The notes below the pieces were generated by a model. That model was not told where the DNA came from, ran no database searches, and saw nothing but the letters and a program-made list of their open reading frames with translations. A stretch of DNA of 64,000 nt, taken from assembly GCF_042138895.1 (NCBI RefSeq), contig NZ_JBHIKW010000016.1, positions 1-64,000 on the forward strand, read 5' to 3'. A program made the translations under genes and the position numbers. Every line of letters begins with the position of its first letter. Position 1 is the first letter of the stretch. This document shows, piece by piece, positions 28,182 to 36,715 of this stretch. The DNA is from Cedecea selenatireducens (GTDB lineage Bacteria > Pseudomonadota > Gammaproteobacteria > Enterobacterales > Enterobacteriaceae).

Positions 28182-29171
28182 ATGAAACTTGCGGTTTATA
28201 GCACAAAACAGTACGACAAAAAGTATCTGGAGCAGGTTAACAAGGAGTATGGCTTTGATCTTGAATTTTTTGACTTCCTGCTGAGCGAAAAAACGGCCAA
28301 AACCGCCAACGGCTGTGACGGCGTGTGCATTTTCGTTAATGATGATGGTAGTCGCCCGGTGCTGGAAGAGCTAAAAAAACATGGCGTTAAGTTTATCGCG
28401 CTGCGCTGTGCCGGCTTTAACAACGTAGATTTAGACGCGGCAAAAGAGCTTGGTATGCCGGTTGTTCGCGTGCCTGCCTACTCGCCGGAAGCCGTGGCTG
28501 AACACGCTATCGGGATGATGATGTGCCTTAATCGCCGCATCCATCGCGCCTATCAGCGTACCCGCGACGCCAACTTCTCTCTGGAAGGATTAACCGGGTT
28601 TACCATGCACGGCAAAACCGCCGGGGTCATCGGCACCGGTAAAATCGGCATTGCCGCGTTGCGTATCCTGAAGGGGTTTGGCCTGCGCCTGCTGGCATTT
28701 GATCCGTACCCAAGCGCCGCGGCGCTGGATTTAGGCGTGGAGTATGTCGACCTCGAAACGCTGTTCGCGCAGTCCGATATTATCTCCCTGCACTGCCCGC
28801 TGACGCCGGAAAACTATCATCTGCTGAACCAAAGCGCGTTTGATCAAATGAAAGACGGCGTGATGGTGATTAACACCAGCCGCGGTGGACTGATTGATTC
28901 CCAGGCGGCGATTGACGCCCTGAAGCATCAGAAAATCGGCGCGCTGGGCATGGACGTGTACGAGAACGAACGCGATCTGTTCTTTGAAGATAAGTCTAAC
29001 GACGTGATTCAGGACGACGTGTTCCGCCGTCTTTCCGCCTGCCATAACGTGCTGTTTACCGGCCACCAGGCGTTTCTGACGGCTGAAGCGTTGATCAGCA
29101 TTTCTGAAACTACGCTTGAGAACCTGCGTCAGTTAGAAAAAGGCGAGCCCTGCCCGAACCAAATTAATTGA
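28182..29171 (+). CDS. ldhA: Fermentative D-lactate dehydrogenase
   Basis: This 329-residue cytoplasmic enzyme reduces pyruvate to D-lactate with NADH during fermentation. It shows the NAD-binding GTGKIGIAALRI motif near residue 148, the substrate arginine in INTSRGGLID and the catalytic histidine in FTGHQAFLT. Length equals E. coli LdhA. GGAG lies a suitable distance before the ATG. It is monocistronic, with a terminator right after its stop. hslJ follows on the same strand, as in E. coli. Confidence 0.97.
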   Translation: MKLAVYSTKQYDKKYLEQVNKEYGFDLEFFDFLLSEKTAKTANGCDGVCIFVNDDGSRPVLEELKKHGVKFIALRCAGFNNVDLDAAKELGMPVVRVPAYSPEAVAEHAIGMMMCLNRRIHRAYQRTRDANFSLEGLTGFTMHGKTAGVIGTGKIGIAALRILKGFGLRLLAFDPYPSAAALDLGVEYVDLETLFAQSDIISLHCPLTPENYHLLNQSAFDQMKDGVMVINTSRGGLIDSQAAIDALKHQKIGALGMDVYENERDLFFEDKSNDVIQDDVFRRLSACHNVLFTGHQAFLTAEALISISETTLENLRQLEKGEPCPNQIN

Positions 29172-29178
29172 TTTCACA

Positions 29179-29208
29179 CCCTCTTCTCGCAGGAAGAGGG
29201 TTTATTTT
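29179..29208 (+). terminator. Terminator after ldhA
   Basis: Stem CCCTCTTC/GAAGAGGG with a 6-nt loop, followed by TTTATTTT, begins 8 bp after the ldhA stop. Confidence 0.85.
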
Positions 29209-29292
29209 AAGAATATCCTTACTGATTCATGCGCCACATCCTGCGAAAGTGGCGCCCTTTCATTGATGACACATAAACCTTAGGGAGAAGAG

Positions 29293-29724
29293 ATGAAAAA
29301 GTTTGCTTCACTGATGCTGGCAAGCGTTGTTCTGGCGGGCTGTGCCCAACCGGCGGATAAAGGTTCCGTGACTGCACAAGATTTGCAGCACCACCGTTTT
29401 GTGCTGGAGAGCGTTGACGGCAAGCCTCTGGTCGTTAAAAACACCAAACGCGCGCCTGAGCTGAGCTTCGGTGAGAACATGCATATTTCTGGCGCGATGT
29501 GTAACCGCTTTATGGGCCAGGCTACGCTTGAGAACAATACGCTGAAGGTGAAAGGGCTGGGCATGACTATGATGCTTTGCGTTGAGCCACAGCTTAACGA
29601 CCTGGATCACCGTATTAATGAGATGCTGACCGCCGGGGCTAACGTTTCTCTGGCAAACCAGCAGCTGGTGTTGAAAAGCGGCCAGCACACGCTGACGTAC
29701 AAACTGGCCGATCTGGTTAATTAA
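29293..29724 (+). CDS. hslJ: HslJ, META-domain heat-inducible lipoprotein
   Basis: This 143-residue protein has a lipoprotein signal with lipobox VLAGC (Cys at about 17) and a META domain with a conserved SGAMCNRFMG segment. E. coli HslJ is a heat-inducible envelope protein linked to novobiocin resistance; its molecular role is unclear. It keeps the E. coli ldhA-hslJ-ydbJ order. Its TAA is directly abutted by the stop codon of the convergent ydbJ with no bases between. Confidence 0.93.
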   Translation: MKKFASLMLASVVLAGCAQPADKGSVTAQDLQHHRFVLESVDGKPLVVKNTKRAPELSFGENMHISGAMCNRFMGQATLENNTLKVKGLGMTMMLCVEPQLNDLDHRINEMLTAGANVSLANQQLVLKSGQHTLTYKLADLVN

Positions 29725-29991
29725 TCAGTAGCTTCCACAGGTGCCAGCGGCAAGCGAGTTCTCGCTACAGCGTTTGCCGTTCGGCATAGCACACATGCCC
29801 ATCGCACTGCCGTCCAGCTGACGCGCAACGCTCATCGTGCCGCCAATCATCGCACAGTTCGCTTCGCCCTGGCTGGACATCGCCGCCCTGAGGCCGGGGG
29901 GTACGTGGGCCGCAGTGGCCTGTTGAGGGGGTTCATTACTGCATGCTGATAATAACAGTGCGGCACAACCGGCTAAAAACGCAGCGCGCAT
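29725..29991 (-). CDS. ydbJ: YdbJ, DUF333 lipoprotein
   Basis: I choose the ATG at 29991 (88 residues) because GGGAGAGAG lies just upstream and because it gives a clean lipoprotein signal, MRAAFLAGCAALLLSACS, with lipobox LSAC (Cys17). An upstream in-frame ATG at 30063 would add 24 residues that spoil the signal. The mature part holds the DUF333 pattern with GEANCAMIGGTMSV and GMCAMPNGKRCSE, including three conserved cysteines. Length equals E. coli YdbJ and the location between hslJ and nifJ matches. Function is unknown. Confidence 0.88.
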   Translation of the reverse strand: MRAAFLAGCAALLLSACSNEPPQQATAAHVPPGLRAAMSSQGEANCAMIGGTMSVARQLDGSAMGMCAMPNGKRCSENSLAAGTCGSY

Positions 29992-30144
29992 GGCTTCTCT
30001 CTCCCGTCTGAATATGCAAAACCTTTGCATAATGGCGCATGGCTCCCGCTGCGTCGAGAGCACAAAGCAATAAAGTGTGTTGTTTTATGTGGCTTAGATC
30101 ACTTTTCAAACTAAAACATCAGAGTTTTCTGAGCGCCCCGGCGT

Positions 30145-30453
30145 TCAATCCGGCTCTGCATCGATGAGTAACAGCGTGCCGTGGCTGCCGGGCAGCACGC
30201 GATGCACCGCCTCTTTGGGCACCAGATAATAATCCCCGGCTTCGAGCGAGAAGGTTTTGTCGTCCACCACCAGCGTCATCTGCCCTTCAATCACCACCAG
30301 TAATTCTTCAAACCCGGTATGGGACTCATCGGGAATCCCCTCGCCGCCCATTTTGATCAGCTTGATATTGGCCTGGCCGACCTGCCCAAGCAGCCGTGAA
30401 CGCCAGACATCCGATAGCGCTCCTGCCAGCGTTGTTAACGATCCTGTAGACAT
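30145..30453 (-). CDS. Small single-domain cupin protein
   Basis: The start at 30453 (102 residues, MSTGSLTTLAG) is preferred over 30486 because GAAGAAGG precedes it at good spacing. The protein is one cupin barrel: motif 1 is GFEELLVVIEGQM with an acidic ligand region, and motif 2 is LEAGDYYLVPKEAVHRV. The usual motif-1 HxH pair is reduced to SHTGFEE, so metal binding is uncertain. Relatives are often annotated as cupin or mannose-6-phosphate isomerase-like proteins of unknown function. It is monocistronic between ydbJ and the divergent nifJ. Confidence 0.8.
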   Translation of the reverse strand: MSTGSLTTLAGALSDVWRSRLLGQVGQANIKLIKMGGEGIPDESHTGFEELLVVIEGQMTLVVDDKTFSLEAGDYYLVPKEAVHRVLPGSHGTLLLIDAEPD

Positions 30454-30601
30454 TTTGTCGCCTTCTTCTGAGAAAGCGTTATCCATACCGCATCTTGCCC
30501 ACGTTACAAATTCTTAATCACCATAAGATATTCAGGTAACACATTTCACTCACGCGTCACGCCAGGCCTGGATCAATTTGTGCACTCGGAGGCTCAGCAA
30601 C

Positions 30602-30630
30602 TTCAAGCAGATAGATGGACGTACTATAAT
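30602..30630 (+). promoter_or_regulatory. Candidate sigma-70 promoter of nifJ
   Basis: A perfect -10 TATAAT (30625-30630) has a weak -35 TTCAAG (30602-30607) at 17-bp spacing. It lies about 70 bp before the nifJ ATG. A weak -35 suits an activator-dependent promoter; E. coli ydbK responds to SoxS, but I could not find a convincing SoxS box. Confidence 0.55.
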
Positions 30631-30698
30631 TGGGGGTTATTACGGGACTCAAGGCAGGCAGGCGGGTCCCTTTATTTTGCGCAATGTAAGGGTGTCTT

Positions 30699-33600
30699 AT
30701 GATCACTATCGACGGCAACGGTGCAGTCGCCTCCGTGGCGTTTCGTGCCAGCGAAGTAATTGCCATCTATCCTATTACCCCCAGCTCAACGATGGCCGAA
30801 CAGGCCGATGCCTGGTCCGGCGACGGCAGAAAAAACGTCTGGGGTGATACGCCTCGCGTAGTCGAGATGCAGTCGGAAGCCGGCGCGATCGGGGCGGTGC
30901 ACGGGGCGCTACAAACCGGCGCGCTTTCCACGTCGTTTACCTCGTCGCAGGGTTTACTGCTGATGATCCCGACGCTGTACAAGCTTGCTGGCCAGCTGAC
31001 GCCTTTTGTTCTCCACGTTGCCGCGCGTACCGTGGCAACCCACGCGCTGTCCATTTTTGGCGACCACTCGGACGTGATGGCCGTGCGTCAGACCGGCTGT
31101 GCGATGCTGTGCGCCAGCAGCGTCCAGGAAGCTCAAGACTTCGCGCTGATTTCGCACATTGCGACCCTGAAAAGCCGCGTGCCGTTTATTCACTTCTTCG
31201 ACGGCTTCCGCACCTCGCACGAAATTAACAAAATCGTGCCGCTGGCGGATGACACCCTCCGCAGCCTGCTGCCGCAAAAAGAGATCGACGAGCATCGCGC
31301 TCGCGCCCTGAACCCGGAACATCCGGTGATTCGCGGGACCTCGGCTAACCCGGATACCTATTTCCAGTCTCGTGAAGCGACCAACCCCTGGTACAACGCG
31401 GTTTATGCTCACGTTGAACAGGCGATGAACGACTTTGCTGCGACGACAGGCCGCAGCTACCGTCCGTTCGAATATTACGGCCATCCTGAAGCCGAACGCG
31501 TGATTATCGTGATGGGCTCCGCCGTCGGCACCTGCGAAGAGGTCGTGGATGAGCTTCTGACCCGGGGCGAGAAAGTCGGCGTGCTGAAGGTTCGCCTGTA
31601 CCGCCCCTTCTCCGCCGAACATTTGCTGGCGGTTCTGCCGCAAACCGCGCGCCAGGTGGCGGTGCTTGACCGAACCAAAGAGCCAGGCGCCCTCGCTGAA
31701 CCGCTGTATCTCGACGTGATGACCGCGCTTGCCGAAGCCGTGAGCCGCGGCGACCGTGAAACGCTGCCTCGCGTCATCGGCGGCCGCTATGGGCTGTCGT
31801 CTAAGGAGTTCGGCCCGGAATGCGTGCTGGCTATCTTTAACGAGTTGAGCGAAGCCAAACCACGCCCGCGCTTCACCGTCGGAATTTACGACGATGTAAC
31901 CAACCTTTCGCTGCCGTTACCGGAAAACACCCTGCCTAACCGCGCCAAACTGGAAGCGCTGTTTTATGGTCTGGGCAGCGACGGCAGCGTCTCGGCCACC
32001 AAGAACAACATCAAAATTATCGGGAACTCCACGCCGTGGTTTACCCAGGGCTACTTCGTTTATGACTCCAAAAAGGCCGGTGGCCTGACGGTTTCGCATC
32101 TGCGCGTCAGCGAACAGCCAATCAACTCCACCTACCTGATTGAGAAAGCCGATTTCGTCGGCTGTCACCAGCTGCAGTTTATCGACAAGTACCAGATGGC
32201 CGAGCGCCTGAAGCCCGGCGGTATTTTCCTGCTGAACACGCCTTACGCCGCCGACGAAGTCTGGAGCCGCCTGCCGCAGGAAGTTCAGGCAGTACTCAAC
32301 CAGAAACAGGCGAGGCTGTACGTCATTAACGCGGCAAAAATCGCCCGTGAATGCCATCTGGGCGCCCGCATCAACACCGTGATGCAGATGGCGTTCTTCC
32401 ACCTGACGCAGATCCTGCCGGGCGACACCGCGCTGGCGGAGCTGCAGGGCGCGATTGCCAAAAGTTACAGCAGCAAAGGGACGGAAATCGTCGAGCGTAA
32501 CTGGCAGGCGCTGGCGCTGGCTCGTGATTCTCTGGCCGAAGTGCCTCTGCAGGCGGTTAACCCGGAAAGCGCGATGCGCCCTCCAGTGGTGTCCGACGCC
32601 GCCCCTGACTTTGTGAAAACCGTCACCGCCGCCATGCTCGCCGGGCTTGGCGATGCCCTGCCGGTTTCCGCGCTGCCGCCTGACGGCACCTGGCCGATGG
32701 GCACTACCCAGTGGGAAAAACGCAACATTGCCGAAGAAATCCCTATCTGGAAGCCGGATATCTGTACCCAGTGCAACCACTGCGTGGCGGCCTGCCCGCA
32801 CTCGGCTATTCGTGCCAAAGTGGTTCAGCCGGAGGCAATGGATGGCGCCCCGGAAGCCCTGCAGTCTCTGGACGTGAAGTCCCGCGATATGCGCGGCCAG
32901 AAATATGTGCTGCAGGTGGCCCCGGAAGACTGCACCGGCTGTAACCTGTGCGTGGAAGTTTGCCCGGCAAAAGACCGTCAGAACCCGGAAATCAAGGCCA
33001 TCAATATGATGTCCCGCCTTGAGCATGTTGAAGAAGAGAAAGAAAACTATGACTTCTTCCTCGCGCTGCCGGAAATCGATCGTGCCAGCCTGGAGCGCAT
33101 CGATATTCGTACTTCTCAGCTGTTAACGCCGCTGTTTGAGTACTCTGGCGCCTGCTCCGGCTGCGGTGAAACGCCGTATATTAAAATTCTGACCCAGCTG
33201 TTCGGCGACCGTATGCTTATCGCGAACGCTACCGGCTGCTCGTCTATTTACGGCGGTAACCTGCCGTCCACGCCGTACACCACCGACGCCAACGGCCGCG
33301 GGCCTGCATGGGCAAACTCGCTGTTTGAGGATAACGCCGAGTTTGGCCTGGGCTTCCGCCTGACGGTGGATCAGCACCGCGCCCGCGTCATGCGCCTGCT
33401 GGGGCAGTTTGCCGATAAACTCCCGGCTGAGCTTAACGAGCAGCTTCACGCCGAAGCCACACCGGAAGTTCGCCGCGAACAGGTTGCTGAGCTGCGCAAG
33501 CATCTGGCTAACGTAGACGATGCGGATGCTCGTCAGCTGGTCACCGACGCCGACGCGCTGGTGGAGAAATCCATCTGGCTGATTGGCGGCGACGGCTGGG

Positions 33601-34226
33601 CTTACGACATCGGCTTTGGCGGCCTCGACCACGTGCTGAGCCTGACCGAGAACGTCAATATTCTGGTGCTGGATACGCAGTGTTATTCCAACACCGGGGG
33701 CCAGGCCTCTAAGGCTACGCCGCTGGGCGCGGTTACCAAGTTCGGCGAGCACGGCAAGCGCAAGGCGCGTAAAGACCTGGGCGTCAGCATGATGATGTAC
33801 GGCCACGTGTATGTGGCGCAGATTTCGCTGGGCGCACAGCTTAACCAGACGATGAAGGCGATTCAGGAAGCGGAAGCCTATCCTGGCCCGTCGTTGATCA
33901 TCGCCTACAGTCCTTGCGAAGAGCACGGTTACGATCTGGCGCTGAGCCATGACCAGATGCGTCAGCTGACCGCCACCGGCTTCTGGCCGCTCTACCGCTT
34001 TGACCCGCGCCGTGCGGACGAAGGCAAGCTGCCGCTGGCGCTGGACTCCCGTCCACCGTCCGATGCGCTGGCCGATACGTTGATGAAAGAGCAGCGTTTC
34101 CGTCGCCTGAATGCCCAGCAGCCGGAAGTCGCCGAGCAGCTCTGGAAAGACGCCGCGGCAGATTTGCAGAAGCGGTATGATTTCCTGGCACAGCTGGCGG
34201 GTAAAGCGGAGAAGGTTAGCGAGTAA
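30699..34226 (+). CDS. nifJ: Pyruvate:flavodoxin/ferredoxin oxidoreductase
   Basis: This 1175-residue cytoplasmic enzyme (YdbK in E. coli) converts pyruvate and CoA to acetyl-CoA and CO2, passing electrons to flavodoxin or ferredoxin. Domains I-II start at MITIDGNGAVASVAFR. Two [4Fe-4S] motifs lie near residue 689 (CTQCNHCVAACP) and 745 (CTGCNLCVEVCP), and thiamine diphosphate binding is marked by GDGWAYDIGFGG near 964 and YSNTGGQASKATP. A proximal-cluster cysteine pair lies in CSGCGETPY. Length matches the single-chain family. It follows the E. coli order after ydbJ, but E. coli's ompN and micC are absent upstream. Confidence 0.96.
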   Translation: MITIDGNGAVASVAFRASEVIAIYPITPSSTMAEQADAWSGDGRKNVWGDTPRVVEMQSEAGAIGAVHGALQTGALSTSFTSSQGLLLMIPTLYKLAGQLTPFVLHVAARTVATHALSIFGDHSDVMAVRQTGCAMLCASSVQEAQDFALISHIATLKSRVPFIHFFDGFRTSHEINKIVPLADDTLRSLLPQKEIDEHRARALNPEHPVIRGTSANPDTYFQSREATNPWYNAVYAHVEQAMNDFAATTGRSYRPFEYYGHPEAERVIIVMGSAVGTCEEVVDELLTRGEKVGVLKVRLYRPFSAEHLLAVLPQTARQVAVLDRTKEPGALAEPLYLDVMTALAEAVSRGDRETLPRVIGGRYGLSSKEFGPECVLAIFNELSEAKPRPRFTVGIYDDVTNLSLPLPENTLPNRAKLEALFYGLGSDGSVSATKNNIKIIGNSTPWFTQGYFVYDSKKAGGLTVSHLRVSEQPINSTYLIEKADFVGCHQLQFIDKYQMAERLKPGGIFLLNTPYAADEVWSRLPQEVQAVLNQKQARLYVINAAKIARECHLGARINTVMQMAFFHLTQILPGDTALAELQGAIAKSYSSKGTEIVERNWQALALARDSLAEVPLQAVNPESAMRPPVVSDAAPDFVKTVTAAMLAGLGDALPVSALPPDGTWPMGTTQWEKRNIAEEIPIWKPDICTQCNHCVAACPHSAIRAKVVQPEAMDGAPEALQSLDVKSRDMRGQKYVLQVAPEDCTGCNLCVEVCPAKDRQNPEIKAINMMSRLEHVEEEKENYDFFLALPEIDRASLERIDIRTSQLLTPLFEYSGACSGCGETPYIKILTQLFGDRMLIANATGCSSIYGGNLPSTPYTTDANGRGPAWANSLFEDNAEFGLGFRLTVDQHRARVMRLLGQFADKLPAELNEQLHAEATPEVRREQVAELRKHLANVDDADARQLVTDADALVEKSIWLIGGDGWAYDIGFGGLDHVLSLTENVNILVLDTQCYSNTGGQASKATPLGAVTKFGEHGKRKARKDLGVSMMMYGHVYVAQISLGAQLNQTMKAIQEAEAYPGPSLIIAYSPCEEHGYDLALSHDQMRQLTATGFWPLYRFDPRRADEGKLPLALDSRPPSDALADTLMKEQRFRRLNAQQPEVAEQLWKDAAADLQKRYDFLAQLAGKAEKVSE

Positions 34227-34238
34227 TCGGGGGGAATG

Positions 34239-34330
34239 CCCCTCACCCCGGCCCTCTCCCTGGAAGGGAGAGGGGGAAAACATAGATTGGCGTTCTTTTT
34301 ATCCCCTCTCCCCCGTGGGGAGAGGGGGAA
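34239..34330. repeat. Palindromic intergenic repeat, copy B (nifJ/dbpA)
   Basis: It begins CCCCTCACCCCGGCCCTCTC and has two palindromes with CCCTCTCC and GGAGAGGG arms separated by about 30 bp. It lies between convergent nifJ and dbpA, the same layout as copy A. Confidence 0.85.
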
Positions 34331-34369
34331 TGATGGTGGGGAAACGGTCAGGATGAGGGGAAAATTCGT

Positions 34370-35752
34370 TTACTTCAGCAGGCGAACCTTCACCGACTTG
34401 CCCTTAATCTTCCCTTGTTGCAGCTGCTTCCACGCGTGACGCGCCACGGACTGGCGCACCGCAACGTAAACATGGATTGGGTGGACGTCGATTTTACCGA
34501 TGTCCGCCCCTTCCAGCCCCATATCCCCGGTTAACGCGCCCAGAATATCGCCCGGACGCATTTTGGCTTTCTTGCCGCCGTCAATGCACAGCGTCGCCAT
34601 TTCTGCTTCCAGCGGCTTCACGGAGACGCCGGACGGCACCTGCTGCCATTTCAGCGAAAGATTCAGCATCTCTGCCAGCACACTCGCACGCTGCGCCTCT
34701 TCCGGCGCACAGAAGCTAATAGCCAGCCCGCTTTGCCCCGCTCGCGCGGTACGACCAATGCGGTGGACGTGCACTTCCGGATCCCACGACAGCTCGTAGT
34801 TAATGACCATTTCCAGAGCTTTAATGTCCAGCCCACGAGCGGCAACGTCGGTCGCCACCAGCACGCGGCTGCTGCCGTTAGCAAAACGCACCAGCGTCTG
34901 GTCACGGTCACGCTGTTCCATATCACCATGCAGCGCTAACGCGCTTTGGTGGCGTTCATTCAGCGCATCACAAACGGCCTGGCAATCTTTTTTGGTATTA
35001 CAAAACACTACGCAGGACGCGGGCTGATGTTTGCTCAGCAGCGCCAGCAGCAGGCCAATCTTGCCGCCGCGCGAAACTTCATAAAACTGCTGCTCTACGG
35101 ACGGAAGTTCATCGACGGTATCAATTTCGATAGTTTGCGGGTCGCGCTGAACCCGGCCGCTGATCGCAGCAATGGTAGTTGGCCACGTGGCGGAGAAAAG
35201 CAGGGTCTGGCGTTTTACCGGCGCGTGGGCGATAACCTCGTCGATAGCGTCGGCAAAGCCCATATCCAGCATACGGTCGGCTTCGTCCAGCACCAGCGTT
35301 TGCAGGGCATTCAGCTTCACCGTTTCTTTTTTCAGGTGATCCAGCAGGCGGCCAGGCGTGGCAACGATAATGTGCGGCGCATGCTGCAGCGAGTCGCGCT
35401 GTACGCCGAACGGCTGGCCGCCGCACAGGGTCAGGATTTTAATATTTGGCATGTAGCGTGCCAGGCGACGCAGCTCTTTAGCAACCTGGTCGGCCAGCTC
35501 ACGCGTCGGGCACAGCACCAGCGACTGGGTTAAAAACTGGCTGGCATCAATGTGCTGCAGCAGGCCAAGACCGAAAGCAGCCGTTTTGCCGCTGCCGGTT
35601 TTTGCCTGCGCACGGACGTCTTTTCCGGCCAGAATGGCGGGCAAGGCCGCTTCCTGAACGGGCGTCATTTCGTGATACCCCAGTTCGCTAAGGTTGGCGA
35701 GTTGTGCTTCAGGTAAAGCGTTCAGTGCGGAAAAAGCGGTCACAATGGTCAT
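34370..35752 (-). CDS. dbpA: DEAD-box RNA helicase specific for 23S rRNA
   Basis: This 460-residue ATP-dependent helicase acts in 50S ribosome assembly. It has the helicase core with AQAKTGSGKTAAF (Walker A), DEAD (near 154), SAT, and HRIGRTARAG (motif VI). The C-terminal 75 or so residues are the DbpA RNA-binding domain that in E. coli recognises hairpin 92 of 23S rRNA. Length is within a few residues of E. coli DbpA. It converges on nifJ with repeat copy B between them. Confidence 0.96.
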   Translation of the reverse strand: MTIVTAFSALNALPEAQLANLSELGYHEMTPVQEAALPAILAGKDVRAQAKTGSGKTAAFGLGLLQHIDASQFLTQSLVLCPTRELADQVAKELRRLARYMPNIKILTLCGGQPFGVQRDSLQHAPHIIVATPGRLLDHLKKETVKLNALQTLVLDEADRMLDMGFADAIDEVIAHAPVKRQTLLFSATWPTTIAAISGRVQRDPQTIEIDTVDELPSVEQQFYEVSRGGKIGLLLALLSKHQPASCVVFCNTKKDCQAVCDALNERHQSALALHGDMEQRDRDQTLVRFANGSSRVLVATDVAARGLDIKALEMVINYELSWDPEVHVHRIGRTARAGQSGLAISFCAPEEAQRASVLAEMLNLSLKWQQVPSGVSVKPLEAEMATLCIDGGKKAKMRPGDILGALTGDMGLEGADIGKIDVHPIHVYVAVRQSVARHAWKQLQQGKIKGKSVKVRLLK

Positions 35753-35846
35753 CTCTTAATAATAACGGGCAGGCGCGTATGCTAGCAGATTCGCGTGATT
35801 CAGGCGTGAGTTTATCAATTTTGCTGCGTTAGCGGGCTAAACAATA

Positions 35847-35884
35847 AAAAACGGCCCTTTAGATTTAGATCAGGTGCCGTTTTT
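35847..35884. terminator. AT-flanked inverted repeat upstream of dbpA
   Basis: AAAAACGGC and GCCGTTTTT form a 9-bp stem with a 20-nt loop. The T-run on the plus strand and A-run on the left would let it work as a weak bidirectional terminator, although the loop is long. It could also be part of the dbpA leader. Confidence 0.4.
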
Positions 35885-35981
35885 CCGTAAGAGAGAATTC
35901 CAGCTAGCAGATAAAACGCGGCTTAAAGATTGATCGTAAACAGGAAGCCAGATAAAAAAATGATTACTATGCTTTGGCTTT

Positions 35982-36007
35982 GCGTCCTAAGCTAAATCAG
36001 AGGACGC
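35982..36007. promoter_or_regulatory. Inverted repeat upstream of the DUF2000 gene
   Basis: Perfect 7-bp arms GCGTCCT and AGGACGC with a 12-nt spacer end 25 bp before the ATG. It could be an operator or a leader hairpin. Nothing more can be shown. Confidence 0.35.
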
Positions 36008-36032
36008 GCTTAATGGCAGATAAGGAGCCAGA

Positions 36033-36452
36033 ATGTTCGAAGATAATGACTATAAGCTTTATGTCATCGTGAACCGCACCGCCGACGTCAGCGTGCAAAT
36101 GAATGCCGTGGGCCACCTTTGCGGCGGTATTATGCTCAAAGCGGATGAGCCTAAATTTCATGATTATCCCAACCAGGAAAGCGGCTTCAGTGCTTATATG
36201 AACCATTATCCGGTGGTGGTGCTTCAGTCTAAGAACAGCAGCCAGCTGGCGACGGCGCTTGAGAAATGCCGGGAAGAAGGCGTGCTGTATAACTTCTTCA
36301 CCACCACAATGCTTTCGCACTCTTCCGAACAACAAATCAAAGATACGCTCGAAACGCCCTTCGCCGATCTCGACTTCGTGGGCATTGCGCTCTACGGTGA
36401 AACCGAGAAGCTCAAGCCTGTGACCAAAAAGTTTTCGGTCTTTAAAGGCTAA
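36033..36452 (+). CDS. DUF2000 family protein
   Basis: This 139-residue cytoplasmic protein belongs to the DUF2000 family by its overall pattern: KLYVIVNRTADVSVQMNAVGH at the N-terminus (residue run given only to 20 below), PVVVLQ in the middle and LDFVGIALYGET near the end. The N-terminal VNRTA and AVGHL pieces are characteristic. The family has a peptidyl-tRNA hydrolase II-like fold but no settled function. It is monocistronic, preceded by AAGGAGCC and by an inverted repeat GCGTCCT/AGGACGC (35982-36007) that could be an operator. No signal peptide or membrane segment is seen. Confidence 0.75.
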   Translation: MFEDNDYKLYVIVNRTADVSVQMNAVGHLCGGIMLKADEPKFHDYPNQESGFSAYMNHYPVVVLQSKNSSQLATALEKCREEGVLYNFFTTTMLSHSSEQQIKDTLETPFADLDFVGIALYGETEKLKPVTKKFSVFKG

Positions 36453-36497
36453 GCCGCCGGGTAATAATGCGGGCACATTGCGTTGTTACCCTGGTCT

Positions 36498-36623
36498 TTA
36501 CCCTTCGTCCCCGGCATAGAAATTGATGATGTCATCCTCAAACCAACAACCCACTTTGTAGTACATCGCGCAGCCAATCAGGAAGCTGGCAATCAGTATT
36601 AATGCCGTCAAAAATCCTTTCAC
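36498..36623 (-). CDS. Small GTG-start membrane or lipoprotein candidate (41 residues)
   Basis: A 42-codon frame starts with GTG nine bases after GGAGAG and ends TAA. The product begins MKGFLTALILIASFLIGCAM: a basic start, a hydrophobic segment (residues 4-17) and LIGC, which fits a lipobox with Cys18. The mature piece would be 24 residues, with a second cysteine and the acidic tail FEDDIINFYAGDEG. It lies 92 bp after umuC on the same strand, beyond a likely terminator. I do not recognise the family. The coding look (signal, ribosome site, stop) supports a real small gene, but length is short enough for chance. Confidence 0.6.
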   Translation of the reverse strand: MKGFLTALILIASFLIGCAMYYKVGCWFEDDIINFYAGDEG

Positions 36624-36671
36624 TTCGTAACACTCTCCAATAACTCAAGCTGTGATATTGACAGACCGGGT

Positions 36672-36705
36672 AAAAAAAAGTTCCGCAGAGTGACTATCTC
36701 ACTGC
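36672..36705 (-). terminator. Likely terminator of umuDC
   Basis: On the minus strand an imperfect hairpin (GCAGTGA...TCACTCTGC, one bulge) is followed after a few bases by eight T. It lies just past the umuC stop. Confidence 0.55.
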
Positions 36706-36715
36706 CATGCGAAAA

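Noticed and set aside
3377..29253. A 15-base match TCCTGCGAAAGTGGC at about 3377 and 29239
   Set aside because: One or two such matches are expected by chance in 64 kb, and the flanking sequence is not shared.
30487..30698. A micC small RNA upstream of nifJ, as in E. coli
   Set aside because: No stretch resembles the MicC 5' end or its terminator, and ompN is absent too.
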